From contig JAJRXL010000207.1 in NCBI GenBank assembly GCA_024276335.1, positions 1 through 6,390 of the forward strand: 6,390 nt of DNA. The letters run 5' to 3'. Numbering within the stretch: the stretch's first letter is position 1; the number at the start of each line of letters is the position of its first letter. The stretch is from Bacteroidota bacterium. GTDB taxonomy: Bacteria > Bacteroidota > Ignavibacteria > SZUA-365 > JAADGX01. The notes beneath the pieces are model-generated. The model saw only the letters and a program-made list of their open reading frames with translations, was not told where the DNA came from and made no database searches. This document shows positions 1-5,389 of the stretch, in pieces. The translations under genes were made by a program, and so were the position numbers.

Positions 1-588
1 CGAAAGGACGACGGAGCGGCACTCCTTAAACAGATGCAGTCCATTGTCGGTAATGACACCCTATGGAGCCAGACAGAAAGCATCATCAAGAATGATGTCG
101 CCCAGAAAGAGAAGGAACTCTCTTCCCTGAACAAACCCGCTCCCGAATTCGAGGAGTACGAATGGATCGGCTCCGAACCGCTGTCGTTGAAGAGACTCCG
201 GGGAAGAGTGGTGTTGATCGATTTCTTTGCCACATGGTGCAAACCCTGCATCGTCGCCTTTCCTCATATTCGCGAGTGGAATGAGAAGTATGCTTCCAAG
301 GGGCTGACTATTATCGGGCTGACGAGTTACCAGGGGCGATACGATCGCAACAAGGTCACTCCCGAGCAGGAACTGGCAAAACTCAAGGATGATTTTATCC
401 CGAAGCATAAAATAACCTGGCCGGTGGGCATCGAGAAATACGGTCAAAAGACCTTCAAGGCCTACGGTGTTGTCGGGATTCCCCACGTGGTGCTCATCGA
501 CAAGAAAGGGAATATCCGCTACACCAAGACCGGCGCGGCGGATTACACAAAAACGGAAAACATGATCAAGAAATTGCTGGCGGAATAG
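1..588 (+). CDS. TlpA/ResA-like thioredoxin-fold protein, 5' end outside window
   Basis: The frame is open from the left edge, so the true start lies outside; 195 residues are visible. The first ~45 form a polar, helical-looking stretch. From about residue 46 a thioredoxin fold of the AhpC/TSA-TlpA type follows, opening with the P-A-P-E-F entry typical of TlpA and ResA proteins. The redox motif is WCKPC after DFFAT, with Cys codons at 238-240 and 247-249. The cis-proline loop GVVGIPHVVLID is present, followed by KKGNIRY, the usual last strands. Family members are thiol-disulfide oxidoreductases acting outside the cytoplasm, reducing or isomerising disulfides in exported proteins or cytochromes. 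No export signal is visible because the N-terminus is missing. The gene ends 9 bases before a fluoride riboswitch, so it probably belongs to a separate unit upstream. The fold is certain; the partner protein is unknown. Confidence 0.9.
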   Translation, partial: RKDDGAALLKQMQSIVGNDTLWSQTESIIKNDVAQKEKELSSLNKPAPEFEEYEWIGSEPLSLKRLRGRVVLIDFFATWCKPCIVAFPHIREWNEKYASKGLTIIGLTSYQGRYDRNKVTPEQELAKLKDDFIPKHKITWPVGIEKYGQKTFKAYGVVGIPHVVLIDKKGNIRYTKTGAADYTKTENMIKKLLAE

Positions 589-597
589 CTTCATCAC

Positions 598-640
598 GGC
601 GATGGGGTTCGCCGAAACCGCCTGATGGCTGATAACTCCT
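598..640 (+). promoter_or_regulatory. Fluoride riboswitch (crcB motif) aptamer
   Basis: The RNA fits the fluoride (crcB) aptamer. P1 pairs GGCGA (598-602) with TCGCC (609-613) around a six-base loop. The loop bases GGGGT (604-608) can pair with ACTCC (635-639) to form the diagnostic pseudoknot, with one G-T wobble at 606/637. A short helix GCC (620-622)/GGC (627-629) closes a four-base loop, and the linker GAAACC and the TGATAACTCCT tail match the family. Position supports it: the next gene is crcB. In this class, fluoride with Mg2+ stabilises the pseudoknot and favours expression of fluoride exporters. The 3' pseudoknot strand meets the 5' arm of a terminator at 639, so control by transcription termination is likely. 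It starts only 9 bases after the preceding stop codon, so its promoter must lie inside that gene or further upstream; I could not identify one. Confidence 0.92.
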
Positions 641-680
641 GCTCTATTCGTGGACCCGGTCCCGGATAGAGCAGTTTTTT
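639..680 (+). terminator. Intrinsic terminator, expression platform of the fluoride riboswitch
   Basis: Stem CTGCTCTATTC (639-649) pairs with GGATAGAGCAG (664-674), with one T-G wobble. A further inner helix GGAC (652-655)/GTCC (659-662) can form within the loop. Six T residues (675-680) follow directly. Bases C639 and T640 are shared with the 3' end of the aptamer, so the ligand-bound pseudoknot and the full terminator stem compete. Without fluoride this hairpin should stop transcription before crcB at 707. Confidence 0.9.
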
Positions 681-706
681 ATCTCCAATAACCTTGGCGC
701 ACACAA

Positions 707-1084
707 ATGGTCGACATTCTTATCATCGGTATCGGGGGATTTCTGGGAGCCATCAGCCGGTACATCGTATCAAACTGGTCCCAGAACCTGCCGAAGTTCG
801 CAACATTTCCCGTGGGGACGCTCGTCGTAAATGTATCAGGCTGCCTGGCTATCGGCGTCATTTTCGGCCTGGTGGAAAGCAGGCAGCTATTTACGCCTGA
901 AACCAGGCTCTTCCTCCTCATCGGTTTTCTTGGAAGCTTTACCACCTTCTCGACGTTCGGATTCGAGACGTTCAGCTTTTTCCAGGACGGGCAGATAAGC
1001 GCCGCCATTCTTAACATCACCCTGAATCTCGTTATCGGATTGTTGGCGACCTGGTTCGGGTACGGCATTTCCAATTCCCTGTAA
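707..1084 (+). CDS. crcB: Fluoride ion channel/exporter CrcB (FluC)
   Basis: The 125-residue product has the normal length for single-domain CrcB/Fluc, a small four-helix membrane protein that works as a dual-topology dimer and lets cytoplasmic fluoride leak out. Family motifs are in order: GGFLGAISRY at 10-19 with the conserved Arg18, GTLVVNVSG at 37-45 with the conserved pore Asn42, and GFLGSFTTFSTFGFE at 73-87 containing the phenylalanines and TTFS segment that line the fluoride path. Hydrophobic helices are visible at about 3-22, 35-56, 66-90 and 98-122. The ATG at 707 is the only start that keeps the first helix intact; no clear Shine-Dalgarno sequence precedes it. It lies 26 bases after the riboswitch terminator and is followed, 13 bases after its stop, by a DUF190 gene. 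Identity and function are secure from motifs plus riboswitch context. Confidence 0.96.
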   Translation: MVDILIIGIGGFLGAISRYIVSNWSQNLPKFATFPVGTLVVNVSGCLAIGVIFGLVESRQLFTPETRLFLLIGFLGSFTTFSTFGFETFSFFQDGQISAAILNITLNLVIGLLATWFGYGISNSL

Positions 1085-1090
1085 GGAGGT
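1083..1090 (+). promoter_or_regulatory. Strong Shine-Dalgarno overlapping the crcB stop
   Basis: AAGGAGGT begins inside the crcB TAA codon and lies 7 bases before the ATG at 1098. It decides the start of the DUF190 gene: the in-frame GTG at 1089 falls inside this ribosome-binding site and is therefore unlikely. The layout also suggests translational coupling of the two genes. Confidence 0.85.
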
Positions 1091-1097
1091 GAAATCC

Positions 1098-1436
1098 ATG
1101 CTTCCAAAAAACGGTACCCTGCTTCGCATCTTCATCGGTGAAAACGATAAGCACGATGGCAAACCACTCTACGAATGGATCGTGTTGGAAGCCCGGAAAA
1201 GAGGCCTTGCCGGAGCAACCGTGCTGCGCGGTCTCGAAGGGTTCGGTGCACACAGCAGGCTGCACACGGCAAAGATTCTTCGCCTGTCCATCGATCTACC
1301 CATCATCATAGAACTCGTGGATACCGAGGAAAAGATCGAGGCATTTCTTCCGATAATCGACGGCGCCATCACGGAAGGGCTGGCCACAGTCGAAAAGGTC
1401 TTTATCCGTTTCTATCGATCCGGCAAGGACGGTTGA
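1098..1436 (+). CDS. DUF190 (UPF0166) family protein
   Basis: The product is 112 residues, full length for DUF190. The recognisable family sequence is nearly continuous: LRIFIGENDKHDGKPLYEWI near 9-28, ARKRGLAGATVLRGLEGFG at 32-50, then HTAKILRLSIDLPIIIELVD at 56-75 and the closing helix and strand. Members adopt a PII-like ferredoxin fold, probably trimeric and cytoplasmic. They are very often encoded beside, or fused to, CrcB, so a role tied to fluoride export or its sensing is commonly inferred. No biochemical activity can be read from the sequence. It is second in the riboswitch-controlled crcB operon. The ATG at 1098 is chosen because of the ideal ribosome-binding site 7 bases upstream. 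Confidence 0.92.
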   Translation: MLPKNGTLLRIFIGENDKHDGKPLYEWIVLEARKRGLAGATVLRGLEGFGAHSRLHTAKILRLSIDLPIIIELVDTEEKIEAFLPIIDGAITEGLATVEKVFIRFYRSGKDG

Positions 1437-1463
1437 AAAGCCGACGCGTAAGGCGCTCAACCG
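1430..1463. repeat. Inverted repeat spanning two convergent stop codons
   Basis: CGGTTGA (1430-1436) is the exact reverse complement of TCAACCG (1457-1463). A shorter inner pair GCC (1440-1442)/GGC (1452-1454) lies between them. The left arm contains the TGA of the DUF190 gene, and the right arm contains the TGA of the minus-strand arsenate reductase gene. No T-run follows on either strand, so it is not a canonical terminator. It may still be an mRNA 3'-end hairpin usable from both directions. Confidence 0.55.
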
Positions 1464-1888
1464 TTGCTGTGAAGAATTTCCCTTTTATAAAATGATGTGA
1501 AGTCGCGGACAATTTCACTGCGCACCTTTCGGAACGCGGCAAGAATCTTTTGATCAGAACCCGTGGTTTCCGCGGGATCTTCAAAGCCGAGATGGAATCG
1601 TTTGCGCACCTTTCCGGTAAACACCGGGCATGTTTCGCGCGCATCGTCACAAACCGTTATTACGTAATCAAAAGATTGGCCGAGGAACCGGTCAACATGC
1701 TTGGGTGCTTCACCGCTGATATCGATACCGATTTCCTTCATGACCTCGACGGCGCGGGGATGCACGTGTTCCGCCGGCCGGGTTCCCGCGGAATAGACGT
1801 CCAGGCTGTCATCCAGAGATTTCAGAATGCCTTCCGCCATCTGGCTGCGACAGGAATTCCCCGTACAAAGAATCAGGATGCGTTTCAC
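1457..1888 (-). CDS. arsC: Arsenate reductase, thioredoxin-coupled LMW-phosphatase type
   Basis: From the GTG at 1888 the product is 143 residues, normal for the low-molecular-weight tyrosine-phosphatase fold. The phosphate-binding loop CTGNSCRSQMAEG begins at residue 8 (nucleophile Cys8, then Cys13, Arg14, Ser15). The VITVCDDARETCPVF segment carries Cys80 and Cys87, the relay pair of the pI258-type enzyme, and the Asp-Pro general-acid loop is at 104-105. This type reduces arsenate to arsenite and is regenerated by thioredoxin. All catalytic residues are present. An ATG at 1960 would add 24 residues without family similarity, and neither start has a clear ribosome-binding site; GTG is preferred on length and homology. 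No arsR or arsenite-efflux gene is visible, so it is an isolated gene here. The upstream 100 bases hold three GATATT copies (1893, 1905, 1971) and no promoter I can defend. Confidence 0.93.
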   Translation of the reverse strand: MKRILILCTGNSCRSQMAEGILKSLDDSLDVYSAGTRPAEHVHPRAVEVMKEIGIDISGEAPKHVDRFLGQSFDYVITVCDDARETCPVFTGKVRKRFHLGFEDPAETTGSDQKILAAFRKVRSEIVRDFTSFYKREILHSNG

Positions 1889-1987
1889 TTCGGATATTTG
1901 AATTGATATTCTAAGACAACAGACGGCGCGCGCTTCTGAGGCATCGAGAATGCCATGCATACAAAGTGCCGATATTCCATGAATAAG

Positions 1988-2020
1988 AAAAGCCCGACGC
2001 CTGAACGCGCCGGGCTTTTT
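1988..2020 (-). terminator. Intrinsic terminator closing the four-gene exported-protein operon
   Basis: AAAAGCCCG (1988-1996) pairs with CGGGCTTTT (2011-2019). After one A-C mismatch (1997/2010), CGC (1998-2000) pairs with GCG (2007-2009) around a small loop. On the minus strand the stem is followed by TTTTCTTATTC. It lies 16 bases after the stop of the type IX-secreted protein gene. The plus strand also ends in TTTTT, so it can work in both directions, but no plus-strand gene reads into it. Confidence 0.85.
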
Positions 2021-2036
2021 CTCGCTTCCAGGTATG

Positions 2037-3227
2037 CTATTTGTTCAACACCATGCGTCGCGTGATGATCTCATTCCCGTTGATCAACCGGTACAGGTAC
2101 ACACCGGAGGGTAGGCCCGCCGCGTTGAATACCACCTGGTGTTCTCCCTCAGTATAGACCCCCTGGGCGACAACCGAAACCTGGCGTCCCAGCGCGTCGA
2201 ATACGAGCAACCGGATGTTGCTTTGTTTATCGAGATAGAACCGAATGCTGGTGGACGGATTGAACGGATTGGGATAATTCTGATCCAATTGCACCGTACC
2301 CGGCGTTGCAACTTCACCGAGACCCGTCGGTGTCGCAACCGTCACTACGTAGAATGGATACACCTTGCTGCTGGTCACCGTCACGACGTTGGCATCCGTA
2401 TCGAGGCTCTGGTTGGGAGCGGATTTCCATTGCCCGTTGTTATAGCACATGACAACAACGTCGGATTCCCGACCGCCCATACGACCAATCTCCTCGTCGG
2501 TGTAGTGGAACCGAATCCGCACGTTTTTGTCGAAGGACATGGACCGACTATGCATTCCGCCCATCATGCGGCTTCCACGCGCTTCATACACTTCAACCGT
2601 AAACCCGTGCCCTCCACGGTGCCAGCCAGGAAGGCTATCGGCATCGTCGAAGCGGCAATACACGGAATCTCTCCGGCCGCCGTGGTGGCCCATACCCATG
2701 CCCCAGGAGCTGTCCGGGAAATCGCACCAGCTCGTGCTATCGCGATGATGGTAAATCCTGGTCGTGTCGCCGCGGTGCATGCCACCGACCCAGCCTCCGG
2801 ACCATCCCCACGTATGCGTGCTGTCGCGCCACGTTTTGCCATTGAGTTCCCATACGCAGATGCCCTCCGGTGTCATGTTCGTCATCAGTCCGCCGGTCAC
2901 GGTAACCGAATCACCGTCGCTCGGACGCACGGCACCGCTGGAAGGCTTGTACCAGGGCGGTCCGAAGTTAAGTTGATAATCAGCCTTGGCGTCCCCGTCG
3001 GTATCGAGAAAGTACTGCCCCATGAAGCAATTCGCAGTGTCGATCATAACTATTCCGCTTTTCGTGACTTCCTGGAGAGAATCGCAACTTCCTCCCATGC
3101 CCATGCCGCCGTGGCCGTTGTTTCCGTGATTGTTTCCACCGCCGCATCCCCCGGGCTGCGCGAATGCCGTCATCCCGCCTACGAGGAGAATGAACGCGAT
3201 CGCGGTAATAAGTGTACGTGTTTTCAT
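2037..3227 (-). CDS. Type IX-secreted, Gly/Met/His-rich surface protein
   Basis: The product is 396 residues. A signal peptide is clear (MKTRTLITAIAFILLVGGMTAFA, cleaved near residue 23). Residues 25-48 form a Gly/Asn/His/Met-rich segment. Residues ~50-130 are the best-structured novel part, with an EF-hand-like loop DTDGDAKAD (75-83), then LNFGPPWYKPSSG (86-98) and beta-like strands. Residues 135-230 are rich in Trp, His, Gly and Met (GMGMGHHGG, RMMGGMH). Residues ~313-396 are a type IX secretion C-terminal sorting domain: QNYPNPFNPSTSIRF, DALGRQV, GLPSGVYLYR. The protein should cross the outer membrane and be anchored at, or released from, the surface. The ATG at 3227 is chosen over the GTG at 3236 because AAGGAG sits 8 bases upstream of it and overlaps the GTG. 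It is last in the operon, 37 bases after the barrel gene. Binding of a metal is suggested by composition only. Confidence 0.85.
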   Translation of the reverse strand: MKTRTLITAIAFILLVGGMTAFAQPGGCGGGNNHGNNGHGGMGMGGSCDSLQEVTKSGIVMIDTANCFMGQYFLDTDGDAKADYQLNFGPPWYKPSSGAVRPSDGDSVTVTGGLMTNMTPEGICVWELNGKTWRDSTHTWGWSGGWVGGMHRGDTTRIYHHRDSTSWCDFPDSSWGMGMGHHGGRRDSVYCRFDDADSLPGWHRGGHGFTVEVYEARGSRMMGGMHSRSMSFDKNVRIRFHYTDEEIGRMGGRESDVVVMCYNNGQWKSAPNQSLDTDANVVTVTSSKVYPFYVVTVATPTGLGEVATPGTVQLDQNYPNPFNPSTSIRFYLDKQSNIRLLVFDALGRQVSVVAQGVYTEGEHQVVFNAAGLPSGVYLYRLINGNEIITRRMVLNK

Positions 3228-3235
3228 GAATGTCA

Positions 3236-3241
3236 CTCCTT
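3236..3241 (-). promoter_or_regulatory. Shine-Dalgarno deciding the start at 3227
   Basis: AAGGAG on the minus strand is 8 bases from the ATG at 3227. Its last base is the G of the alternative in-frame GTG at 3236, which makes the GTG an unlikely start. Confidence 0.8.
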
Positions 3242-3264
3242 TTTAATTGAACTGGATTACGTAT

Positions 3265-4530
3265 TTAGAAATCTCCGAGTATTCCAATCTGGATTGAGTT
3301 TGCGTAGTAATCGAAGAACGGGGTGTTCGATTGGTTCCTGATGAAATAGTAGGTCGTATAGAGGGAAACCCGGTCGAGCATTCCGAAACCGGGAAAGCCT
3401 TTTTCCCACCTGACCCAGGCCAGCAACTCCAGGTCTTTTCTCTGTTCCTCCGACTGAACGTCCGGATCGACCGCGACGACAGGATAAGAATAGGTCTTGT
3501 CATATACTTCGGCCGAAACCGTCATCTTCATGGACAAGGGCATCAACTGCGTGAAGGTTACCAACCCGCCGGGGCCTTCGTAGCTGTACGGATCGTCGAA
3601 CAACTCTTCTTCGCCCAGGTAATCGACGGTGTTTCCGATATATGATCGTCCGCGGTCGGCAAGGTTGAAACGGTGCTCGTACTGGACCCGGATCCCTGCC
3701 TTTTTCCATAACGATTGGGCCACCCGAAGACGTACCACCGCCTGGTTGCTCGAAGGATTGTCGTACACGAGGTAATGCACGTCCTCGTTGGTTCCCGCGT
3801 AATGCCTGCGCATGCCGTTCCATCTATCTCCCATGTGGGAATTACCCCCGATGTTATCACCACCACCCATGCCGCCATGCCCCATGCCGCCTCCGCCGGG
3901 TGTTCCATCGCCGCTGTTGTTGCCGTTATCGGCCACACTGAGCGATGCATAATTCTTGACCCCGTAATCCAGACCCACGCGAACACTTGTTCTGGTCTGG
4001 AAAGAAATCGAGAAGGCCATCGACGCGTAGTGCTCGATGTAGCTGAGATCGTTGAAATCGGGATAGCGTCGCTGCCGTAGCTGGTAGGAGCCGGTGAGAA
4101 AGGCAGTCTGTGTGAAGTTGTGCCGAACCTTTGCCCGGCCCATCCACTGAGTATAATCGTAGTAGGAATATGCACTCCGGTCGAAACGACTGCTGGCGCC
4201 CGCGTACAAGTTGAGGGTGGTGGCATCATTCTCTTGCAACGACGTGTAGTACATCGCACCCAGGTTATGGACAGTGTAATTTCTTTCCGCGTACGACTGA
4301 AACATGGAACCATACCCGCTGTACTGCACGAGCCAGTTTTCGCCGGGTTCGTACCCCAGCTTCAACGAGGCCAGACCGGCTCCGTCGTCCGTGGAATTCG
4401 CGCTGCGAAAGAGATTGTCGGAATATCCTCCCGCAACCGAAACCGAACCGTACACTTGGGCCAGCGAAGCCATGGTCAACAATGCGTTCAGCACCAGAAA
4501 AGCCGCGATGATTATTGCCGATACTCTCAT
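3265..4530 (-). CDS. Predicted outer-membrane beta-barrel with Gly/Met/His-rich loop
   Basis: The product is 421 residues. Residues 1-24 are a signal peptide (MRVSAIIIAAFLVLNALLTMASLA). The rest shows alternating hydrophobic and polar residues with many Tyr, Phe and Trp belts, for example 84-96, 104-112, 142-151, 181-190, 263-270 and 278-288. The chain ends in Phe (GILGDF), the terminal residue recognised by the Bam machinery. Residues ~201-246 break this pattern with a low-complexity insertion (GGGGMGHGGMGGG followed by His, Met, Trp and Arg), probably a surface or periplasmic loop. I cannot assign it to a named porin family. The ATG at 4530 overlaps the upstream TGA as ATGA, and GGAGG lies 8 bases before it (4539-4543). 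An alternative start at 4587 would put 19 polar residues ahead of the signal peptide and is rejected. A channel or surface anchor for its operon partners is an inference. Confidence 0.82.
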   Translation of the reverse strand: MRVSAIIIAAFLVLNALLTMASLAQVYGSVSVAGGYSDNLFRSANSTDDGAGLASLKLGYEPGENWLVQYSGYGSMFQSYAERNYTVHNLGAMYYTSLQENDATTLNLYAGASSRFDRSAYSYYDYTQWMGRAKVRHNFTQTAFLTGSYQLRQRRYPDFNDLSYIEHYASMAFSISFQTRTSVRVGLDYGVKNYASLSVADNGNNSGDGTPGGGGMGHGGMGGGDNIGGNSHMGDRWNGMRRHYAGTNEDVHYLVYDNPSSNQAVVRLRVAQSLWKKAGIRVQYEHRFNLADRGRSYIGNTVDYLGEEELFDDPYSYEGPGGLVTFTQLMPLSMKMTVSAEVYDKTYSYPVVAVDPDVQSEEQRKDLELLAWVRWEKGFPGFGMLDRVSLYTTYYFIRNQSNTPFFDYYANSIQIGILGDF

Positions 4531-4916
4531 CGCATGTGCCTCCCCGATCGCGAACGATGTTTGCTGCCAATTCCCATGCCGTCGCACCGGTTGTCGTTTA
4601 TTCCGTCGCCGTCCATGTCGATGAAGTGATCCCGCATCCGGTTATGCTCCCGGCCATGCTCGCCCTTGTGCTCCATTTTCCCGTGCTCCATGCGGTCATC
4701 AATGCCGTCGCCATTCTCATCAATAAAGCCCTCGAGCTCCATCCTCTTTTCACTTTTTATCCGGGGTGTATTGATGTCCGCCTTTTTACGATCCATCTTT
4801 TGGACTTTTTCACCCCTGGCCACTTCGCGATCCTGGGCCAGGCCGGGAGAGGCAAAGAGAACGATCCCCAGGGTCATAACCGTGAAGAAATACGCTATGT
4901 ACCGAAGCCGCTTCAC
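4527..4916 (-). CDS. Small exported Met/His-rich protein with two EF-hand-like loops
   Basis: The product is 129 residues with a signal peptide (residues 1-27, ending GLA before QDR). The mature part is highly charged. Two calcium-loop-like motifs are visible: FIDENGDGIDD (64-74) and FIDMDGDGIND (98-108). Between and after them lie His and Met residues (MEHGKMEHKGEHGREH at 76-91, then KHRSRSGRHM). Such DxNxDGxxD loops resemble EF-hand or thrombospondin type 3 calcium sites, while the His/Met run could bind transition metals; neither is proven. The start is a GTG (4914-4916) overlapping the preceding stop as GTGA. It has only a weak GGGGA 11 bases upstream, so translation is probably coupled. 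Its own stop overlaps the barrel gene start. It looks like a sibling of the next gene upstream, sharing signal peptide, acidic loop and His-rich tail. Confidence 0.82.
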   Translation of the reverse strand: MKRLRYIAYFFTVMTLGIVLFASPGLAQDREVARGEKVQKMDRKKADINTPRIKSEKRMELEGFIDENGDGIDDRMEHGKMEHKGEHGREHNRMRDHFIDMDGDGINDNRCDGMGIGSKHRSRSGRHMR

Positions 4917-5257
4917 TTCTTATTTGTCCCCGCATGCTGACGTGAATGATGTAACCCATTATGTCCGTGTTGCCCGTCATGTCCATTCCGGTTATCGCTT
5001 CCGCAACGTCCCATGTGACGACCATTGTTCCCGTCATGATCCCGGCGATGCATGCGCCCCTGGTCATTCTGCCTGTCACATACCCCGTCGCCGTCTTCGT
5101 CGACGTAATTCGATCCGACTTCACTCTGGTTCGCCGGAGCGGATAGCTCCGTTTTCATCTTATTTCGATCCTCCCGGGGTTTATCCTGCGCCGATGCCTG
5201 GATTGCAAATCCCAGGACCATTGCGACCAGAATGAGAGTGATTGATGCCAGTTTCAT
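4913..5257 (-). CDS. Small exported His-rich protein with one EF-hand-like loop
   Basis: The product is 114 residues. The signal peptide is MKLASITLILVAMVLGFAIQASA, cleaved near residue 23. A charged linker follows, then YVDEDGDGVCD (51-61), a DxDxDGxxD loop with a Cys inside it. Residues 68-114 are rich in His, Asn, Gly and Arg, with nine His residues from 70 onward (HDGQHGHNGLHHSRQH near 93-108) and a second Cys at 85. This suggests a secreted or periplasmic protein that could bind divalent metals, an inference from composition. It is the first gene of the operon. The ATG at 5257 is preferred because AAGGA (5267-5271) lies 9 bases upstream and the signal peptide begins there. An in-frame ATG at 5296 would leave almost no leader after the predicted sigma-54 transcription start. 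Confidence 0.82.
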   Translation of the reverse strand: MKLASITLILVAMVLGFAIQASAQDKPREDRNKMKTELSAPANQSEVGSNYVDEDGDGVCDRQNDQGRMHRRDHDGNNGRHMGRCGSDNRNGHDGQHGHNGLHHSRQHAGTNKK

Positions 5258-5312
5258 GTTGTCGTTTCCTTCTATTTGTGCTTTATCCAACTTCATGGCT
5301 CTTTCTTCCACA

Positions 5313-5327
5313 TGCAAAACCGTGCCA
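5313..5327 (-). promoter_or_regulatory. Sigma-54-like -24/-12 promoter with 9-bp GG-GC spacing
   Basis: On the minus strand the sequence reads TGGCACGGTTTTGCA. Both halves match the sigma-54 consensus very well (TGGCACG, then TTGCA). The gap between the GG and the GC is 9 bases, while the usual strict value is 10. It is the only near match between 5258 and 5410 on this strand. The expected transcription start is near 5302, giving a leader of about 45 bases before the ATG at 5257. An adjacent sigma-54 activator gene and upstream dyads support the call; the short spacing counts against it. Confidence 0.55.
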
Positions 5328-5370
5328 AAACGAAATACGTTGAATTTCCTTTGAAATTTGCACTCCGGAT

Positions 5371-5389
5371 AAAAAAGAGACCGCGTCTC
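5371..5389 (-). terminator. Possible terminator between activator gene and operon promoter
   Basis: On the minus strand GAGAC (5389-5385) and GTCTC (5381-5377) form a 5-bp stem with a three-base loop, followed directly by six T residues (5376-5371). It could stop readthrough from the activator gene before the sigma-54-like promoter. The stem is short, and its 5' arm overlaps the first upstream dyad, so confidence is limited. Confidence 0.45.

Noticed and set aside
61..597. A 178-codon minus-strand open frame opposite the TlpA-like gene
   Set aside because: The plus strand encodes a clear thioredoxin fold with WCKPC and cis-Pro. The minus product shows no family features.
1889..1960. Longer arsenate reductase starting at the ATG at 1960
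   Set aside because: The extra 24 residues lack family similarity and would place a non-family extension before the N-terminal strand. No ribosome-binding site supports it.
1893..1976. Three GATATT copies upstream of arsC as an ArsR-type operator
   Set aside because: Two copies are direct repeats 12 bp apart rather than a dyad, the hexamer is AT-rich and short, and no arsR gene is visible.
2139..3341. A 400-codon open frame on the plus strand opposite the type IX-secreted protein gene
   Set aside because: Its product lacks any recognisable domain, signal peptide or ribosome-binding site. The minus-strand gene has all of these plus a sorting domain. It is a codon-bias shadow.
3558..4313. A 251-codon minus-strand frame inside the barrel gene
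   Set aside because: It is rich in Ser, Thr and Arg without pattern and is fully embedded in the barrel gene, which has a signal peptide, strands and a terminal Phe.
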